Assembly: GCA_949130495.1 (NCBI GenBank)
Contig: OX422221.1
Location: 25,555,917-25,619,916, forward strand
DNA from: Sambucus nigra
Taxonomy: Eukaryota; Streptophyta; Magnoliopsida; Dipsacales; Adoxaceae
Reading direction: 5' to 3'
Length of the DNA stretch: 64,000 nucleotides
Shown: in pieces, positions 35,077 to 48,485 of the stretch
Layout: each line of letters opens with the position of its first letter
Position numbering within the stretch: position 1 is the stretch's first letter
Notes under the pieces: generated by a model
What the model saw: the letters and a program-made list of their open reading frames with translations, nothing else
What the model was told of the DNA's origin: nothing
The model's database searches: none
Translations under genes and position numbers: made by a program

Positions 35077-37141
35077 CTATTCCGGGACAAAAACCAAACA
35101 AAAATCCTAAAGGGCCGTCAAGCTCACTAGACTCAAAACATAACCCACCCAAACTTGACTCAACCCAAGGATCAAACGCTTTGCCATTGAAAGATGCCGC
35201 TTTAGAAGAATACCTGCACACTTAAGCGAACTGTCAAACGCATAGGGAATATCAAAATATTAAATGCAATTAATTAATTACTCCCCCTAAATTAATTCTC
35301 CCCTTTATCAAACAAATGACATTCTTAGAAATACGTCTCCCCCAAGTTAAATCTCCCCCAAACTAAGTTACGATAATAATAGGATTAGATACCATTTCTC
35401 CTCCAATCATTCTCCCCCTTTTTGTTCAGGAATAGACAAAGGCTAAGGAATCAAAACAGTAACTTATTTCCCCCAAATAAAGCATATAGTGATGAGAACG
35501 TTAGAGTATATGGGCAACAAAAGTTCAACTAATCCAAACAATAACATTGGATACCAACTAAGATGCAATAAAATGATACCAATATGATATATAAATTATT
35601 AAGGATATGATATCAACAAAGAATGCAATAAGATGGATACCAAGTATGAATTAACTCATATATGGATTAGAAAGCAAGGCAAAGACTAAACAACAATATC
35701 AAATATATGTATACATAATATATATCAAAGAGACTCAAGTACACATATATAGATATAAACACACACATGACACAAAAATACAATAAGTTTGCACACTCGT
35801 ATGGAAAAAAATGTGTCATATGGAAATGGAAGTGTAGGGGTGTGAACTAGCAACAATTAAATTTAGACCCAAACACTTAATAAACGTTCACAGAGTTCTC
35901 ATTTGATTGCAAACTTCATCACATTTAAATAGAACCTCATGTGACAATATAGATTGAGCTCAATGAACAAACATACACAATGCATACAAGCCTAGCATAT
36001 TGATGATTCTACAATCCAATAGAGTCATGACATGAAATACGCAACTAGGATAAACGGACATTGTGCAAACTGTTGATTTACCATCCAAACTCCCTCAATA
36101 TGCATTCATATTAAATTTGAATGAATATATCAATCAAACATAGGCCTTGGCAATTTATTTTTGTTTTTAATGCCATATTTTCTGTTTTTAGGTCTTTGGA
36201 CCACATAGTTCTTTTAGGTCCATTCCAAACGGTGGCTTACTATCGCAAATGATCACTTAGTCCTTTCAGATCCCTTCCCCGTGCACATTTAAATTTATCA
36301 TGTTTTCATTTTTCACACAAATCTCACATGCAACGGATTTTGACATGCACTAGTCCTCCTAAGTCACAAATATGTAGATGACAAGATTGGAAGGCGAACA
36401 CCTCACATAGCTCAAATATACATATGAAGTTAAAAATTCAGAGGAGCTCGTGCATGTGTGAATAGAGGCATATAAAAATAGAATTCATTTAAACAACACA
36501 AAATCCAACTACTCCATAAAAAATATGGTAAAGAACATTTTAAGGATTGACAATCTAAACCAAAAGTTCTAGCCACATGGAAGCGTTAAAGATGGAATTC
36601 AAACACAAGTATATGCCACTTAAAGTGTGTCAAACTAAAATACACACAAAATAAAATCGTTTTGAGTTTTTAAAATTTTCAACCAAAAATTGTATGCTGA
36701 AAAGACAAACAAAAATAATTTGAATTTTTTCATTAAGCTCAACTTATCAAGAGATAAAAACTTCAAATGATAAACAAAAATATTTTTGTATTTTTCATTT
36801 AATGCAAACAAAATGAAAGAAATATAATAAAAAAGATAAACAAAAATCATAATTCTAGCATGTGATAAGCATGGAGCATAGACTAGAAAATGATTAAACA
36901 AGCATACATTTAGCATGTGAATATAGCATGAAGTACAAACGCTAAAGTATGCAAAAAACTAACACATTCATCCTTTAGATTTATCAAGGGAGGAAGCATG
37001 TGAAAGTAAATGAGAATCAACAACCCTATTTTGTAAGGCAACCAAGTTGGATTTCCTAACCTAAATTGATGAAGAACGATTATCTTGGGGTGTTGGAACT
37101 TTAACTACCGTGGTTACTTTACTATGGGATTTTCTAGGAAT
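35077..37141. other. Non-coding internal region of the Copia-type element
   Basis: About 2 kb between the last gag codon and the purine tract, where an autonomous Copia element would carry some 3.5-4 kb of pol. The sequence is A/T-rich, all frames are short, and no conserved pol motif is visible. It may be a replaced or deleted pol region. Confidence 0.6.
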
Positions 37142-37984
37142 TCATTTAAGATCAAAACAAAAGTTCTTAAGATGACCTTTTCGACCACAATGAGTACAAG
37201 TAAAAATATGTCGAGAAGATTTACCTAAGGAGTGATCTCTAAAATCTTTCCCTGACGATTCTCCTAAAACATTGGTTTTGGCATTATGAGTAAGTTCATT
37301 ACAAGTATTGAAGCCTAAACCACATGTGTCATTTTTAATTTGGACTGTTCCTAAGATTTTATCTAATTTTTCCGAACGACACTCCAAATCAAATTTGACA
37401 TTACTAGAGTCTTTTAATTTATTTTGCAATTCTAAAATGTTAGACTCTAATAAAACATTTCGCTCTTCAAAAGCAAGAAGTTCCTTTTTCAAGGATTCCA
37501 TTAAACCCTTAAGGCTATCTCTTTCGCCTTCTACATATTCAAGCTTCTCTTGAAGAGTCCTCGCATGTGTCCTAAGGTCTTCTATTAAAGCATTTTCATT
37601 AACGACCTTGACACTCTCTCTTAAACTAGCTTCTAACTTCAAATTAGCTCTTTTCAATTTGATAGATTCTTTATAAAGTTCTTGAAAAGAATTTTGAAGT
37701 TCACTCACATTAAGCTCTTCTTCATTTTCACTCTCTCTTTCTTCTCCACTCTCACTATCATAAAAAACTTGAGAATCATAAACAATGACCTTGGAAGTGT
37801 CATGTGTTAAAGTTTCATCAATCGATGAGTTCTCACTATCACTCACATGACTAGCCATAAAAGCCACAAAATTTTTCTTAGTGGGGGAATCGGGTCCCTC
37901 TTCCTTATCACTATCACTAAGGGTCGCATTATATGCAATGGGTCGTTTACCCTCTTTCCTTAGTTTAGTGGGGCACTCATAATC
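37142..37984 (-). pseudogene. Copia-type gag, C-terminal part
   Basis: Resumes the gag frame on the far side of the Gypsy insertion: DYECPTKL completes the first zinc knuckle, then an acidic Ser/Asp/Glu linker, a long coiled coil (roughly from LQNSFQELYKESIKLKRANL to LELQNKL) and a second knuckle CTHCGRKGHLKNFC just before the stop at 37142. The 843-nt frame is open throughout. In related Copia polyproteins this second knuckle precedes the protease; here the protein simply ends. Confidence 0.82.
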
Positions 37985-37989
37985 CCTAT

Positions 37990-40321
37990 TGTGACAACCC
38001 GAATATAATTATGATAAATTATATTTAAATCATGCTTATATTATGTGATATGAATAATGTGATATTAGTATATCTAATGTTAAGTGATTATGTTTATTAT
38101 AATCCTACTTTCATAAATCATGAAAGGTCGAACTATTTACAGACACAAATTTTAGTTGTTTTCGGTAGAAATGTTCCCGTTAGAGACTAGTTTTGACCTT
38201 TATAACATTATAAATGACTTGAGGTGAAAACTAGATAGTTGAAGACATGTGAGTTAGGGTTGTAACACAACAAACGGATCATCAAATGGATGCCCGAGTG
38301 AAGAGTTATACCGAAATTACGAACAAGGGGCAATTTGGTCAATTCCCTTTAAGTGGTAAATTGTCTTTTATTAAACCAAATGGTTTAATTTGATTGGTTG
38401 GCTTGGGAGGCAGCCTTGGCCGACCTTATAACCTTGAAATATACTTATCATTCAGCCAAAATCATCCATGAAAGGGTTTTGAGCTTAAGGAAAGAGAAGG
38501 TAGAAGTTTAGGAAGAAAAGTGAGGAGAAAAAGTGTAGAAAAATCCGTGGAAATTACGTAAAAAGCCCTGAAGGTAATCCTAATTGAAATTCTTGTTATT
38601 TATCTTATATTACTGATTTATATGATATAAATCATCATAGGTTTACGAAAGTTTCAGCCCTTTATATGTATGTATGGTTAGATGTAAGTTTATGTTAAGT
38701 TGAATGTAGAAACCCTTAAAATTTCTTTGTATTGAAACCCCTTGTATTCAAACTTGCATATATCTTTGTGTGATTACTGGAATTGAGAAATTCCAATTGG
38801 ATATGAAAGTAGACTCATATATTCATATCATATCTGAAATTTAGAATTTATATCCTTGTGGTTAGGCCGTAATGATGATTTCAAGTTGGTACATGGTTTC
38901 TGTTTTTATACTTCATTTTGGTATGCCCTGAGTTTAGTCAAGCTTTTGAGATAGCAAATGAAGTCAAACAATTATGAAATTTTAATTCTGTACGATTCAG
39001 TATGTCTAATGAAAATGGGTTGAAAATCATGGAAAGTTATGCTGGAGAAAAATTATGAAAATTCTTGGAAGTTGAAGGAACAATAGAGGAGCTTGTAGGG
39101 CAGATTTCTTGTGTTGTAGAGAAATGTTCATAACTTGTCCTAGGAAGCTTGAAAAATTACACCGTCACTTGTACTGGATAGTATATTCATATATGTTTTC
39201 ATATTGATGAGGTTGGACCCCTGTATTTGTACAATTTAGGAATATAGGATTGTTAAGTATGTAAGACCATAATTTCAGGCCATACTGGGTACCCCTTGAA
39301 TGAATGTTTGTATTTTGTCCTTACAAAGGGTAATTTGAGTACATGTTTCATGTGTATATACATTGAGGAGTATAATTTCATGTTTACTTGACTTTGGTTA
39401 TAAATTACTCATAAGGTATTTCCTACAGTTGAATGTCCGTAACTTTATCAACATGTACATCATTGTTTGCCTTTACCTATATTTTATGGAATGTGACTTA
39501 ATTGGAATTATATTGTTGATGTATAGTCATGGAAAGTTACATAATTATGTTTGGATAATATTTGTGATTGAGGTTGAGAACTGATCTAGTTGGATTGACA
39601 GGTGTAAGGTCTAATCAACCCAGTTCAGCTCCACCAGAAGGAAACTTGAATACGTAGTTGCCAACCGAGGTGAGTGTACTCACTGGAATGATGTATTTGT
39701 ATACTGTTACGAATGTGATCATAATGTTATGAATATAAAATTGTTCATTTCGGTTTACCGAAATGAGGGGTTACTCCTCGACCAGGAATGGGGGAGATTT
39801 GTCTATTAATGACAAGGGGTTACTCCTCGACCAGGAATGGGGGAGAATTGTCTATTTAGACAGGATATGTGAATCATGATTTGGAAAAGTTGGTCATTCA
39901 TTATGAATGAGCCGAATAAGTAAATACATAAGTATATGGACATGATTTATTGCATTTAAATTCATGCAGTAGTTTAGTAGTGATGCATTCACTGGGCTAT
40001 TTTTGCTCATGGTTCCTATGTTCACATTTTTCAGGTAATGCGATGTCACTGCCAAATCTAGGAAGTCGGTCTGGGTTAGCAAGAAACGGGAGAAACAAAG
40101 ATTTTGTTTTAATGTAAATGATGTAATTAAGTTAAATTATCATTCAGGAAAGTTTGTATAAATATGACTAGTGTACTGTTGTAAAAAGGTTTTCAGTTAT
40201 ATGGATTTACAATGATGACTCTGAAATCAAAACTCGTGTTTATGGTTTGGTTAGATTAATTATGGTTTGACTCACTTTGACTTTCAGACTTAATTATAAG
40301 TAATTGGGTTGGGGTGTGTCA
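37990..40321 (+). repeat. Gypsy 5' LTR
   Basis: 2332 bp, TGTGACAACCC...GGGGTGTGTCA. It contains a local tandem duplication (GGGGTTACTCCTCGACCAGG at about 39768 and 39816). Short ORFs inside it (e.g. 39363-39584) occur in both LTRs and are not considered genes. Confidence 0.96.
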
Positions 40322-40326
40322 GCTTT

Positions 40327-40339
40327 TGGTATCAGAGCC
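40327..40339 (+). promoter_or_regulatory. Primer-binding site, initiator tRNA-Met
   Basis: TGGTATCAGAGCC, five bases after the 5' LTR. Confidence 0.95.
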
Positions 40340-40485
40340 TAGGTTTTAGAGGTTCTGGAGTGAGAAGAGTCTAGATTTGGCAGTGAATGTTAGAAATACA
40401 TTTTATTTGATACTAACGATTATGTTAGGAAAGATATGTATATCTGCATGTTGTTATATCTTTGATTCATTACAGATATAAGAGA

Positions 40486-43400
40486 ATGGAACGAGGGAAT
40501 GTGAATGTGGGAATAGATGATGAGGCTTCAAATATTCCAGCAGAAGCGGAGGTTGAGCAACCTGTTCAGATAAATGTTGAACCCGAGCCAGAACAACTGA
40601 CAGATATGCAAAAAATGGCACGTGCTATGACTCTAATGGCAGAGCAACAAGCTAGATTTATGGCTCATGTGGAAGAACAACAGACCAGGCAAATGGAGGC
40701 ACAAGCCTTGGCTAGGGCTGAGGAGGTGATACACCGGGAAGAAAGAAGTACTTCACATGAGAAATTTATTAAGATGAACCCACCCTCATTTGAAGGAGCA
40801 GTTGATCCAGCAGAGGCAGAAGTATGGGTAAAAGAAATTGAACTCATCTTTGGGGTAATGAAGATGCCTGAAAATCAACAGGTAACCTTGGCGACGTATA
40901 TGTTGAAAGGAGAAGCTAAGTACTGGTGGGATGCCACGAAACATTTGTTGATTACTCCAGGAGGCGGGAATGTGATCTCATGGGATGCTTTTGTTAAAGC
41001 CTTATATGACAAGTATTTTCCTCCGATGTATCAAAAACAAAAGGAGAAAGAATATTTCCTATTGAATCAGGGGAGTATGACAGTCAGGGAATATGAAGCC
41101 AAACTTACAGCCTTATCTCGTTTTGCTTCAAGGTTTATCCGGAATGAGGAAAATATGTGTAGCCGATTTCTCGATGGACTAGAGTTAGTTATTAAATCAA
41201 GGCTATCGGCTTTAGAGACTGTTAATTATTCAGCCTTGGTGAATAAAGCCATGTTAGTAGAAAGGGACGTGAATGAAGCAAGAGGGAATCGAGAACGAGG
41301 TGTAAAGAGAAGCAGGTTCGATCCAAGTTATCAAAAGGGTAGTGATACAGAATATTCGAGACTTGGAGGGCAGAAATTCCAACAGGGTAGAGGTGGAAGT
41401 AGTTTGCAAAGGGGTGAGGCTAGTGGTGGAAGAGGTTCAGGAGTTTCAGCACAAAGAGATCCTAATGTTTGTTTCTTTTGTGGGTCATCGGGTCATATAA
41501 AAAGAAATTGCCCAAAGTTACAGAGTATAGAATGTTTCAACTGTCATCAGAAGGGCCATCTGAGAAAGAATTGCCCTATGCTATCAAGAGCAGTTTCAGT
41601 CAGTAGTGTGGGGCCTCATAAAGGATCCTCTCCAGGAAGTGCCACCAGGGGAAGAGGTACAGGACAAGCAACTGGATCGAGGGCAGGAGGAAAAGTGTTT
41701 GCGATGACGTTGCAAGATGCTCATGCTACACCTGAAGTGGTTACAGGTAAACTTTCTATTGCAAATAAAGATTTATATGCACTCATTGATCCTGGATCTA
41801 CGCATTCATTTGTGGCATCAGATATTGTTTCATATTTGGGTAGACCATGTTCATTTCTCAATTGTGCCTTATATATTTCTACCCCAATGGAAAGTGTAAT
41901 TCTAGTTGAGCATGTTTATAAAGACTGTGTCTTACGAATGGGTGAGCGAGATTTCTATGTTGATTTGATACCGTTGGCCATTCGAGATTTTGATATTATA
42001 TTGGGGATGGATTGGTTATCATCATACCATGCTTCCATTGATTGTTTTCGCAAAGAAGTTACATTTCATTTGCCTGGTGAACCCGAGTTCCAATTTATAG
42101 GAGAAAGGAATGTTGTCCCTAATTGTCTTATCTCAGCAATAAAGAGCAGAAAGTTATTGAGTAAGGGTTGTACAGGGTATTTAGCGTATGTGGTTGATGT
42201 TAGTAAGGAAGCACTTAAAGTTGAAGATATACCAGTGGTTAGAGAATTTTCTGATGTCTTCCCAGAAGAATTGCCAGGATTGCCACCCGATAGGGAAGTA
42301 GAGTTTTCTATTGAATTAGTTCCAGGTACTGGTCCAATTTCTCTTGCTCCATATAGAATGGCACCAGCGGAGTTGAAAGAATTAAAAGTGCAATTACAAG
42401 ATCTGATAAGTAGAGGTTTCATTCGGCCTAGTGTTTCACCATGGGGAGCACCCGTGTTATTTGTGAAAAAGAAAGATGGAACAATGCGATTATGTATTGA
42501 TTATCGGCAATTGAATAAGGTGACCATTAGAAACAAGTACCCTCTACCTCGTATCGATGATTTGTTTGACCAATTACAGGGGGCCACTATATTTTCGAAG
42601 ATTGATTTGAGATCGGGTTACCACCAACTGAAAGTGAAGGATTGTGATATTTCCAAAACTGCTTTTCGGACTCGATATGGGCACTATGAGTTTTTGGTAA
42701 TGCCTTTTGGATTAACCAATGCTCCAGCAGTTTTTATGGATTTGATGAATCGGGTATTCCACCCTTTCATTGATTCATTTGTGATTGTATTCATAGACGA
42801 TGTGTTGGTTTACTCGCGTAGCATGGAGAAACATGAGAAGCATTTGAGACTTGTATTGCAGATTTTGAGAGAGAAGAAATTATTTGCTAAATTCAGTAAG
42901 TGTGAGTTTTGGTTGAAGGAAATTGTGTTTTTGGGCCACGTGGTCTCGGGAAATGGGATTTATGTTGATCCAAAGAAAGTGGAAGCAATTGTTGAATGGG
43001 AAAGTCCTAAGAATGTGACAGAAATTAGGAGTTTCCTAGGATTGGCAGGTTACTATCGTAGATTCATTAAGGGATTTTCAGCAATAGCATTACCACTGAC
43101 AAAGTTGACTCGTAAAGAAGTGAAGTTTGTATGGGATGAAGAATGTGAGAGGAGTTTTAAAGAATTAAAGAATCGGTTGGTTTCAGCCCCTATACTTACT
43201 ATTCCATGTGGGAATGAGTCTTTTGTGATCTATACAGACGCTTCATTTCAGGGGTTAGGATGTGTTCTTATGCAGAATGGGAAGGTAATCGCATATGCTT
43301 CCAGACAATTAAAGACGCATGAACGAAACTACCCTACACACGATCTGGAGCTAGCAGCCATTGTTTTTGCTTTAAAGTTGTGGAGACATTACTTGTATGG

Positions 43401-45129
43401 AGAAACTTGTGAGATATTTACAGATCATCAAAGTTTGAAATACTTGTTTACACAGAAAGAATTGAATTTGAGACAGAGGCGTTGGATAGAGTTGATTAAA
43501 GACTATGACTGTACCATTCATCATCATCCTGGGAAGGCCAATGTGGTAGCAGATGCTTTGAGTCGGAAATCATCAGGGATTCTTGGTTGTATACGGTGTG
43601 CACGTGTTGGAAATATTCTTGACTTAGCATTAATGGGGATTGAATTGAAGTTTTCAAAAAGCGGAGGATTATTAGCACATGTCACAGTGAGACCTTTGTT
43701 GGCCGAACACATACGAAATTTGCAGACCAGTGATCCATTCCTTGAGAAGAAGAAACAAGATGTCCTAGATGGTAAAGAGAGTGACTTTGAAATTAAGAAT
43801 GATGAATCGTTGTGTTATAAAAATAGGATTTGTGTACCGAATGATCCACCCTTAAAGAGGGATATATTAGAAGAGGCACATAGTTCTATTTACTCTATGC
43901 ATCCGGGAGGTACCAAAATGTACAGAGACTTGAAGGAGTATTACTGGTGGAACAATATGAAACGTGAGATTGCAGAGTTCGTAGCTAAATGTTTAGTATG
44001 CCAGCAAGTGAAAGCAGAGCATCAGAAGCCGGCAGGATTATTGCAGTCGTTGCCTATTCCGGAATGGAAGTGGGAGCATATAACGATGGACTTTGTTATA
44101 GGATTACCCCGGTCACCAAAGGGTCATGATTCTATTTGGGTGATTGTAGATCGATTGACGAAGTCAGCCCATTTTCTTCCAGTTAAGACCACTTACACTG
44201 TTGACAAGTATGCACGTATGTACGTTGATGAGATTATCCGTTTACATGGGGCACCGGTGTCAATAGTATCAGATAGAGATCCAACGTTCACTTCTAAGTT
44301 TTGGCCTCGTCTCCAGAATGCCATGGGCACAAGTTTGAAGTTCAGCACTGCGTTTCATCCACAAACTGATGGGCAATCAGAAAGGACGATTCAAATATTA
44401 GAAGACATGTTACGGGCCTGTGTATTTGACTTCAAAGGTAGTTGGGATGATCATTTGCCATTGATGGAATTCTCGTATAATAATAGTTATCAGTCGACTA
44501 TTGGTATGGCTCCTTATGAAGCTTTATATGGGAGGAGATGTAGAACGCCTTTGTGTTGGGATGAAGTGGGTGAAAGGAAAATTTTGGGTCCCGAATTGAT
44601 AGATATGACAACTGAAAAGATCAAAATGATTCGGGAACGGATAAAGATAGCGCAAAGCAGGCAAAAATTTTATGCAGATAAGAGGAAGCATCCATTGGAA
44701 TTTCAGAAGGGAGATTTTGTATTCCTACGTATTTCACCATGGAAAGGCGTTATGAGATTTGGGAAAAAGGGGAAACTAAGTCCAAGATACATTGGACCAT
44801 ATGAGGTGTTGGAAAGAATTGGGAACCTCGCATATAGATTAGCATTACCTTCAGATTTATCCCATTTGCATGATGTGTTTCACGTATCAATGCTTCGTAA
44901 GTATTTGGCGGATCCATCTCATCAGTTGAAAACTCAACCAATTGAACTGAAGGAAGACTTGTCGTACATCGAGGAACCATTGGAAATTATTGATCGTAAG
45001 GAGCAGGTGTTGAGGAATAAAGTTATTCACTTAGTTAAAGTTATGTGGATGAGCCATGGAGTTAAAGAAGCAACTTGGGAAACGGAGGACAGCATGAGGA
45101 AACAGTATCCCCATTTGTTTGGTAAGTGA
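40486..45129 (+). CDS. Gypsy gag-pol polyprotein with C-terminal chromodomain-like module
   Basis: One open frame of 1547 codons from ATG 40486 (the frame is open a little further upstream, but without an ATG). Order: retrotransposon gag domain (about 90-230), two CCHC knuckles (329-342 [14 protein letters not shown]; 350-363 [14 protein letters not shown]), aspartic protease (D435 in [10 protein letters not shown]), reverse transcriptase (D707; FIDD with D771/D772), RNase H (D918, E955, D980), HHCC integrase with D1202, D1263 and E1299 (DX35E), a GPY/F-like module (about 1430-1455) and a chromodomain-like end ([19 protein letters not shown], about 1515-1533). All catalytic residues are present with no stop or frameshift. 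Such proteins form virus-like particles, copy the element RNA and integrate the cDNA; the chromodomain end is typical of chromoviruses. Confidence 0.97.
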   Translation: MERGNVNVGIDDEASNIPAEAEVEQPVQINVEPEPEQLTDMQKMARAMTLMAEQQARFMAHVEEQQTRQMEAQALARAEEVIHREERSTSHEKFIKMNPPSFEGAVDPAEAEVWVKEIELIFGVMKMPENQQVTLATYMLKGEAKYWWDATKHLLITPGGGNVISWDAFVKALYDKYFPPMYQKQKEKEYFLLNQGSMTVREYEAKLTALSRFASRFIRNEENMCSRFLDGLELVIKSRLSALETVNYSALVNKAMLVERDVNEARGNRERGVKRSRFDPSYQKGSDTEYSRLGGQKFQQGRGGSSLQRGEASGGRGSGVSAQRDPNVCFFCGSSGHIKRNCPKLQSIECFNCHQKGHLRKNCPMLSRAVSVSSVGPHKGSSPGSATRGRGTGQATGSRAGGKVFAMTLQDAHATPEVVTGKLSIANKDLYALIDPGSTHSFVASDIVSYLGRPCSFLNCALYISTPMESVILVEHVYKDCVLRMGERDFYVDLIPLAIRDFDIILGMDWLSSYHASIDCFRKEVTFHLPGEPEFQFIGERNVVPNCLISAIKSRKLLSKGCTGYLAYVVDVSKEALKVEDIPVVREFSDVFPEELPGLPPDREVEFSIELVPGTGPISLAPYRMAPAELKELKVQLQDLISRGFIRPSVSPWGAPVLFVKKKDGTMRLCIDYRQLNKVTIRNKYPLPRIDDLFDQLQGATIFSKIDLRSGYHQLKVKDCDISKTAFRTRYGHYEFLVMPFGLTNAPAVFMDLMNRVFHPFIDSFVIVFIDDVLVYSRSMEKHEKHLRLVLQILREKKLFAKFSKCEFWLKEIVFLGHVVSGNGIYVDPKKVEAIVEWESPKNVTEIRSFLGLAGYYRRFIKGFSAIALPLTKLTRKEVKFVWDEECERSFKELKNRLVSAPILTIPCGNESFVIYTDASFQGLGCVLMQNGKVIAYASRQLKTHERNYPTHDLELAAIVFALKLWRHYLYGETCEIFTDHQSLKYLFTQKELNLRQRRWIELIKDYDCTIHHHPGKANVVADALSRKSSGILGCIRCARVGNILDLALMGIELKFSKSGGLLAHVTVRPLLAEHIRNLQTSDPFLEKKKQDVLDGKESDFEIKNDESLCYKNRICVPNDPPLKRDILEEAHSSIYSMHPGGTKMYRDLKEYYWWNNMKREIAEFVAKCLVCQQVKAEHQKPAGLLQSLPIPEWKWEHITMDFVIGLPRSPKGHDSIWVIVDRLTKSAHFLPVKTTYTVDKYARMYVDEIIRLHGAPVSIVSDRDPTFTSKFWPRLQNAMGTSLKFSTAFHPQTDGQSERTIQILEDMLRACVFDFKGSWDDHLPLMEFSYNNSYQSTIGMAPYEALYGRRCRTPLCWDEVGERKILGPELIDMTTEKIKMIRERIKIAQSRQKFYADKRKHPLEFQKGDFVFLRISPWKGVMRFGKKGKLSPRYIGPYEVLERIGNLAYRLALPSDLSHLHDVFHVSMLRKYLADPSHQLKTQPIELKEDLSYIEEPLEIIDRKEQVLRNKVIHLVKVMWMSHGVKEATWETEDSMRKQYPHLFGK

Positions 45130-45162
45130 CCTTTATATTAAATTTCGGGGACGAAATTTTCT

Positions 45163-45175
45163 AAGGGGGGGAGGT
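45163..45175 (+). promoter_or_regulatory. Gypsy polypurine tract
   Basis: AAGGGGGGGAGGT directly before the 3' LTR, after the conserved TTTCGGGGACGAAAT motif. Confidence 0.92.
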
Positions 45176-47507
45176 TGTGACAACCCGAATATAATTATGA
45201 TAAATTATATTTAAATCATGCTTATCTTATGTGATATGAATAATGTGATATTAGTATATCTAATGTTAAGTGATTATGTTTATTATAATCCTACTTTCAT
45301 AAATCATGAAAGGTCGAACTATTTACAGACACAAATTTTAGTTGTTTTCGGTAGAAATGTTCCCGTTAGAGACTAGTTTTGACCTTTATAACATTATAAA
45401 TGACTTGAGGTGAAAACTAGATAGTTGAAGACATGTGAGTTAGGGTTGTAACACAACAAACGGATCATCAAATGGATGCCCGAGTGAAGAGTTATACCGA
45501 AATTACGAACAAGGGGCAATTTGGTCAATTCCCTTTAAGTGGTAAATTGTCTTTTATTAAACCAAATGGTTTAATTTGATTGGTTGGCTTGGGAGGCAGC
45601 CTTGGCCGACCTTATAACCTTGAAATATACTTATCCTTCAGCCAAAATCATCCATGAAAGGGTTTTGAGCTTAAGGAAAGAGAAGGTAGAAGTTTAGGAA
45701 GAAAAGTGAGGAGAAAAAGTGTAGAAAAATCCGTGGAAATTACGTAAAAAGCCCTGAAGGTAATCCTAATTGAAATTCTTGTTATTTATCTTATATTACT
45801 GATTTATATGATATAAATCATCATAGGTTTACGAAAGTTTCAGCCCTTTATATGTATGTACGGTTAGATGTAAGTTTATGTTAAGTTGAATGTAGAAACC
45901 CTTAAAATTGCTTTGTATTGAAACCCCTTGTATTCAAACTTGCATATATCTTTGTGTGATTACTGGAATTGAGAAATTCCAATTGGATATGAAATTAGAC
46001 TCATATATTCATATCATATCTGAAATTTAGAATTTATATCCTTGTGGTTAGGCCGTAATGATGATTTCAATGTGGTACATGGTTTCTGTTTTTATACTTC
46101 ATTTTGGTATGCCCTGAGTTTAGTCAAGCTTTTGAGATAGCAAATGAAGTCAAACAATTATGAAATTTTAATTCTGTACGATTCAGTATGTCTAATGAAA
46201 ATGGGTTGAAAATCATGGAAAGTTATGCTGGAGAAAAATTATGAAAATTCTTGGAAGTTGAAGGAACAATAGAGGAGCTTGTAGGGCAGATTTCTTGTGT
46301 TGTAGAGAAATGTTCATAACTTGCCCTAGGAAGCTTGAAAAATTACACCGTCACTTGTACTGGATAGTATATTCATATATGTTTTCATATTGATGAGGTT
46401 GGACCCCTGTATTTGTACAATTTAGGAATATAGGATTGTTAAGTATGTAAGACCATAATTTCAGGCCATACTGGGTACCCCTTGAATGAATGTTTGTATT
46501 TTGTCCTTACAAAGGGTAATTTGAGTACATGTTTCATGTGTATATACATTGAGGAGTATAATTTCATGTTTACTTGACTTTGGTTATAAATTACTCATAA
46601 GGTATTTCCTACAGTTGAATGTCCGTAACTTTATCAACATGTACATCATTGTTTGCCTTTACCTATATTTTATGGAATGTGACTTAATTGGAATTATATT
46701 GTTGATGTATAGTCATGGAAAGTTACATAATTATGTTTGGATAATATTTGTGATTGAGGTTGAGAACTGATCTAGTTGGATTGACAGGTGTAAGGTCTAA
46801 TCAACCCAGTTCAGCTCCACCAGAAGGAAACTTGAATACGTAGTTGCCAACCGAGGTGAGTGTACTCACTGGAATGATGTATTTGTATACTGTTACGAAT
46901 GTGATCATAATGTTATGAATATAAAATTGTTCATTTCGGTTTACCGAAATGAGGGGTTACTCCTCGACCAGGAATGGGGGAGATTTGTTTATTAATGACA
47001 AGGGGTTACTCCTCGACCAGGAATGGGGGAGAATTGTCTATTTAGACAGGATATGTGAATCATGATTTGGAAAAGTTGGTCATTCATTATGAATGAGCCG
47101 AATAAGTAAATACATAAGTATATGGACATGATTTATTGCATTTAAATTCATGCAGTAGTTTAGTAGTGATGCATTCACTGGGCTATTTTTGCTCATGGTT
47201 CCTATGTTCACATTTTTCAGGTAATGCGATGTCACTGCCAAATCTAGGAAGTCGGTCTGGGTTAGCAAGAAACGGGAGAAACAAAGATTTTGTTTTAATG
47301 TAAATGATGTAATTAAGTTAAATTATCATTCAGGAAAGTTTGTATAAATATGACTAGTGTACTGTTGTAAAAAGGTTTTCAGTTATATGGATTTACAATG
47401 ATGACTCTGAAATCAAAACTCGTGTTTATGGTTTGGTTAGATTAATTATGGTTTGACTCACTTTGACTTTCAGACTTAATTATAAGTAATTGGGTTGGGG
47501 TGTGTCA
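45176..47507 (+). repeat. Gypsy 3' LTR
   Basis: 2332 bp, same length as the 5' LTR. Differences seen include A/C in GCTTAT[A/C]TTATG, T/C in CTTG[T/C]CCTAGG and C/T in TTTGT[C/T]TATTAATG. Confidence 0.96.
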
Positions 47508-47512
47508 CCTAT

Positions 47513-48427
47513 GGCCATAACCTTCACAACCAAAACACTTATTAGACTCGTCCTTATCTAAATTTTCATTACTAGGTTTAGGGATCTTTTAGGCTTTAGG
47601 GATCTTCTCCCCTTTGTCATGCTTAGAAGAATCAAATTTCTTAAAATTATTTTTAAGTTTATCTTTGTTAATTTTAAGAAATTTTCTAAATTTACCAGCA
47701 AACAAAGCCATGTCTTCTGAGTCACTATCACTCTCGCTCTCTACTACTTGTTTGACCTCTTTTTGGGCTTTTAAAGCAATGCCCTTTTCAATTTTCATTT
47801 CGTTTTTAGAGGGAAACATGTCTAGTTCATAGGTTTGTAAATCACCTACGAGCGCTTCTAATTTCATAGAGGCTAAAGTTGGTAAAGAATTTAAAACGGT
47901 CACTTTTGGAATAAATCTATCAGGAAGGGACCTTAAAATTTTCTTTACTACATGGTCGTCTTAAAAGATGAATTAACAATATCAGAAAGTCTAGCATAAA
48001 ATTCATCAAAAGTTTTTTTTCATTCATTTTGATAGTTTCAAATTGAGTGGTGAGGTTTTGGAGTTTTGAAGCTTTAACGACACTAGTTCCTTCATGAGTT
48101 AATTGTAAAATATCCCAAGCTTCTTTAGCGGTTTCACATATCATAATACGTCGGAATTCATCCGGTGTGACAGCGCTCAACAAGGCATTCAAGCCATGGG
48201 AATTGAAATTAGCAAGTTTAAACTCATTTTCAGTCCATCTATCGGCGGGTTTGGGAACACGTTCATTTTCAACTAAATAAGTAGGTGGGGGCCACCCGTT
48301 AACAACAGACATCCAAACTCTCTCGTCGATAGATTTTAGTGCCGATTTCATTTACGCTTTCCAATACGCGTAGTTTGAACCATCGAAAATAGAAAATTTT
48401 GAAAATTGGGAAAATTCTGTTTGAGCC
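47513..48427 (-). pseudogene. Copia-type gag, N-terminal part, with several lesions
   Basis: Nucleocapsid protein of the gag-only element. Blocks on the minus strand: IFDGSNYAYWKA then TAA (48352-48354), MKSALKSIDERVWMSVVNGW, NFNSHGLNALLSAVTPDEF, ETAKEAWDILQLTHEGTS and LEALVGDLQTYEL, typical of UBN2/Copia gag. Two frameshifts near 48010 (in an A run) and 47965 and a TAA at 47589 further break it. The frame then reads NKCFGCEGYGHR, the first half of a CCHC knuckle, up to the Gypsy insertion at 47512. The longest open piece is 48351-47920 (143 codons). Confidence 0.85.
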
Positions 48428-48469
48428 AAAAATTATTTAAGGATCTTTAACGAAATAATTTATCGCTTT

Positions 48470-48482
48470 GGCTCTGATACCA
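48470..48482 (-). promoter_or_regulatory. Primer-binding site of Copia-type element, initiator tRNA-Met
   Basis: The minus strand reads TGGTATCAGAGCC three bases after the element's 5' LTR. It fixes the element's orientation. Confidence 0.92.
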
Positions 48483-48485
48483 ATT

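Larger units (their letters stand above)
37990..47507 (+). mobile_element. Full-length Tekay/Del-type Ty3/Gypsy retrotransposon, young
   Basis: 9518 bp with a perfect target duplication CCTAT (37985-37989 and 47508-47512). The LTRs 37990-40321 and 45176-47507 are both exactly 2332 bp and differ at about ten positions by eye. PBS, intact gag-pol and purine tract are all present. With the often-used rate of 1.3e-8 substitutions per site per year, about 0.4% LTR divergence would mean around 0.15 million years, but the rate for this species is unknown. It looks structurally autonomous. Confidence 0.97.

Noticed and set aside
39363..39584. 73-codon ORF, repeated at 46549-46770
   Set aside because: Lies in both LTRs of the Gypsy element. 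Its duplication reflects the LTRs, and it resembles no protein I know.
40462..40485. Start of the Gypsy polyprotein at a TTG codon
   Set aside because: The first ATG in frame is 40486; non-ATG initiation is not needed in a plant element.
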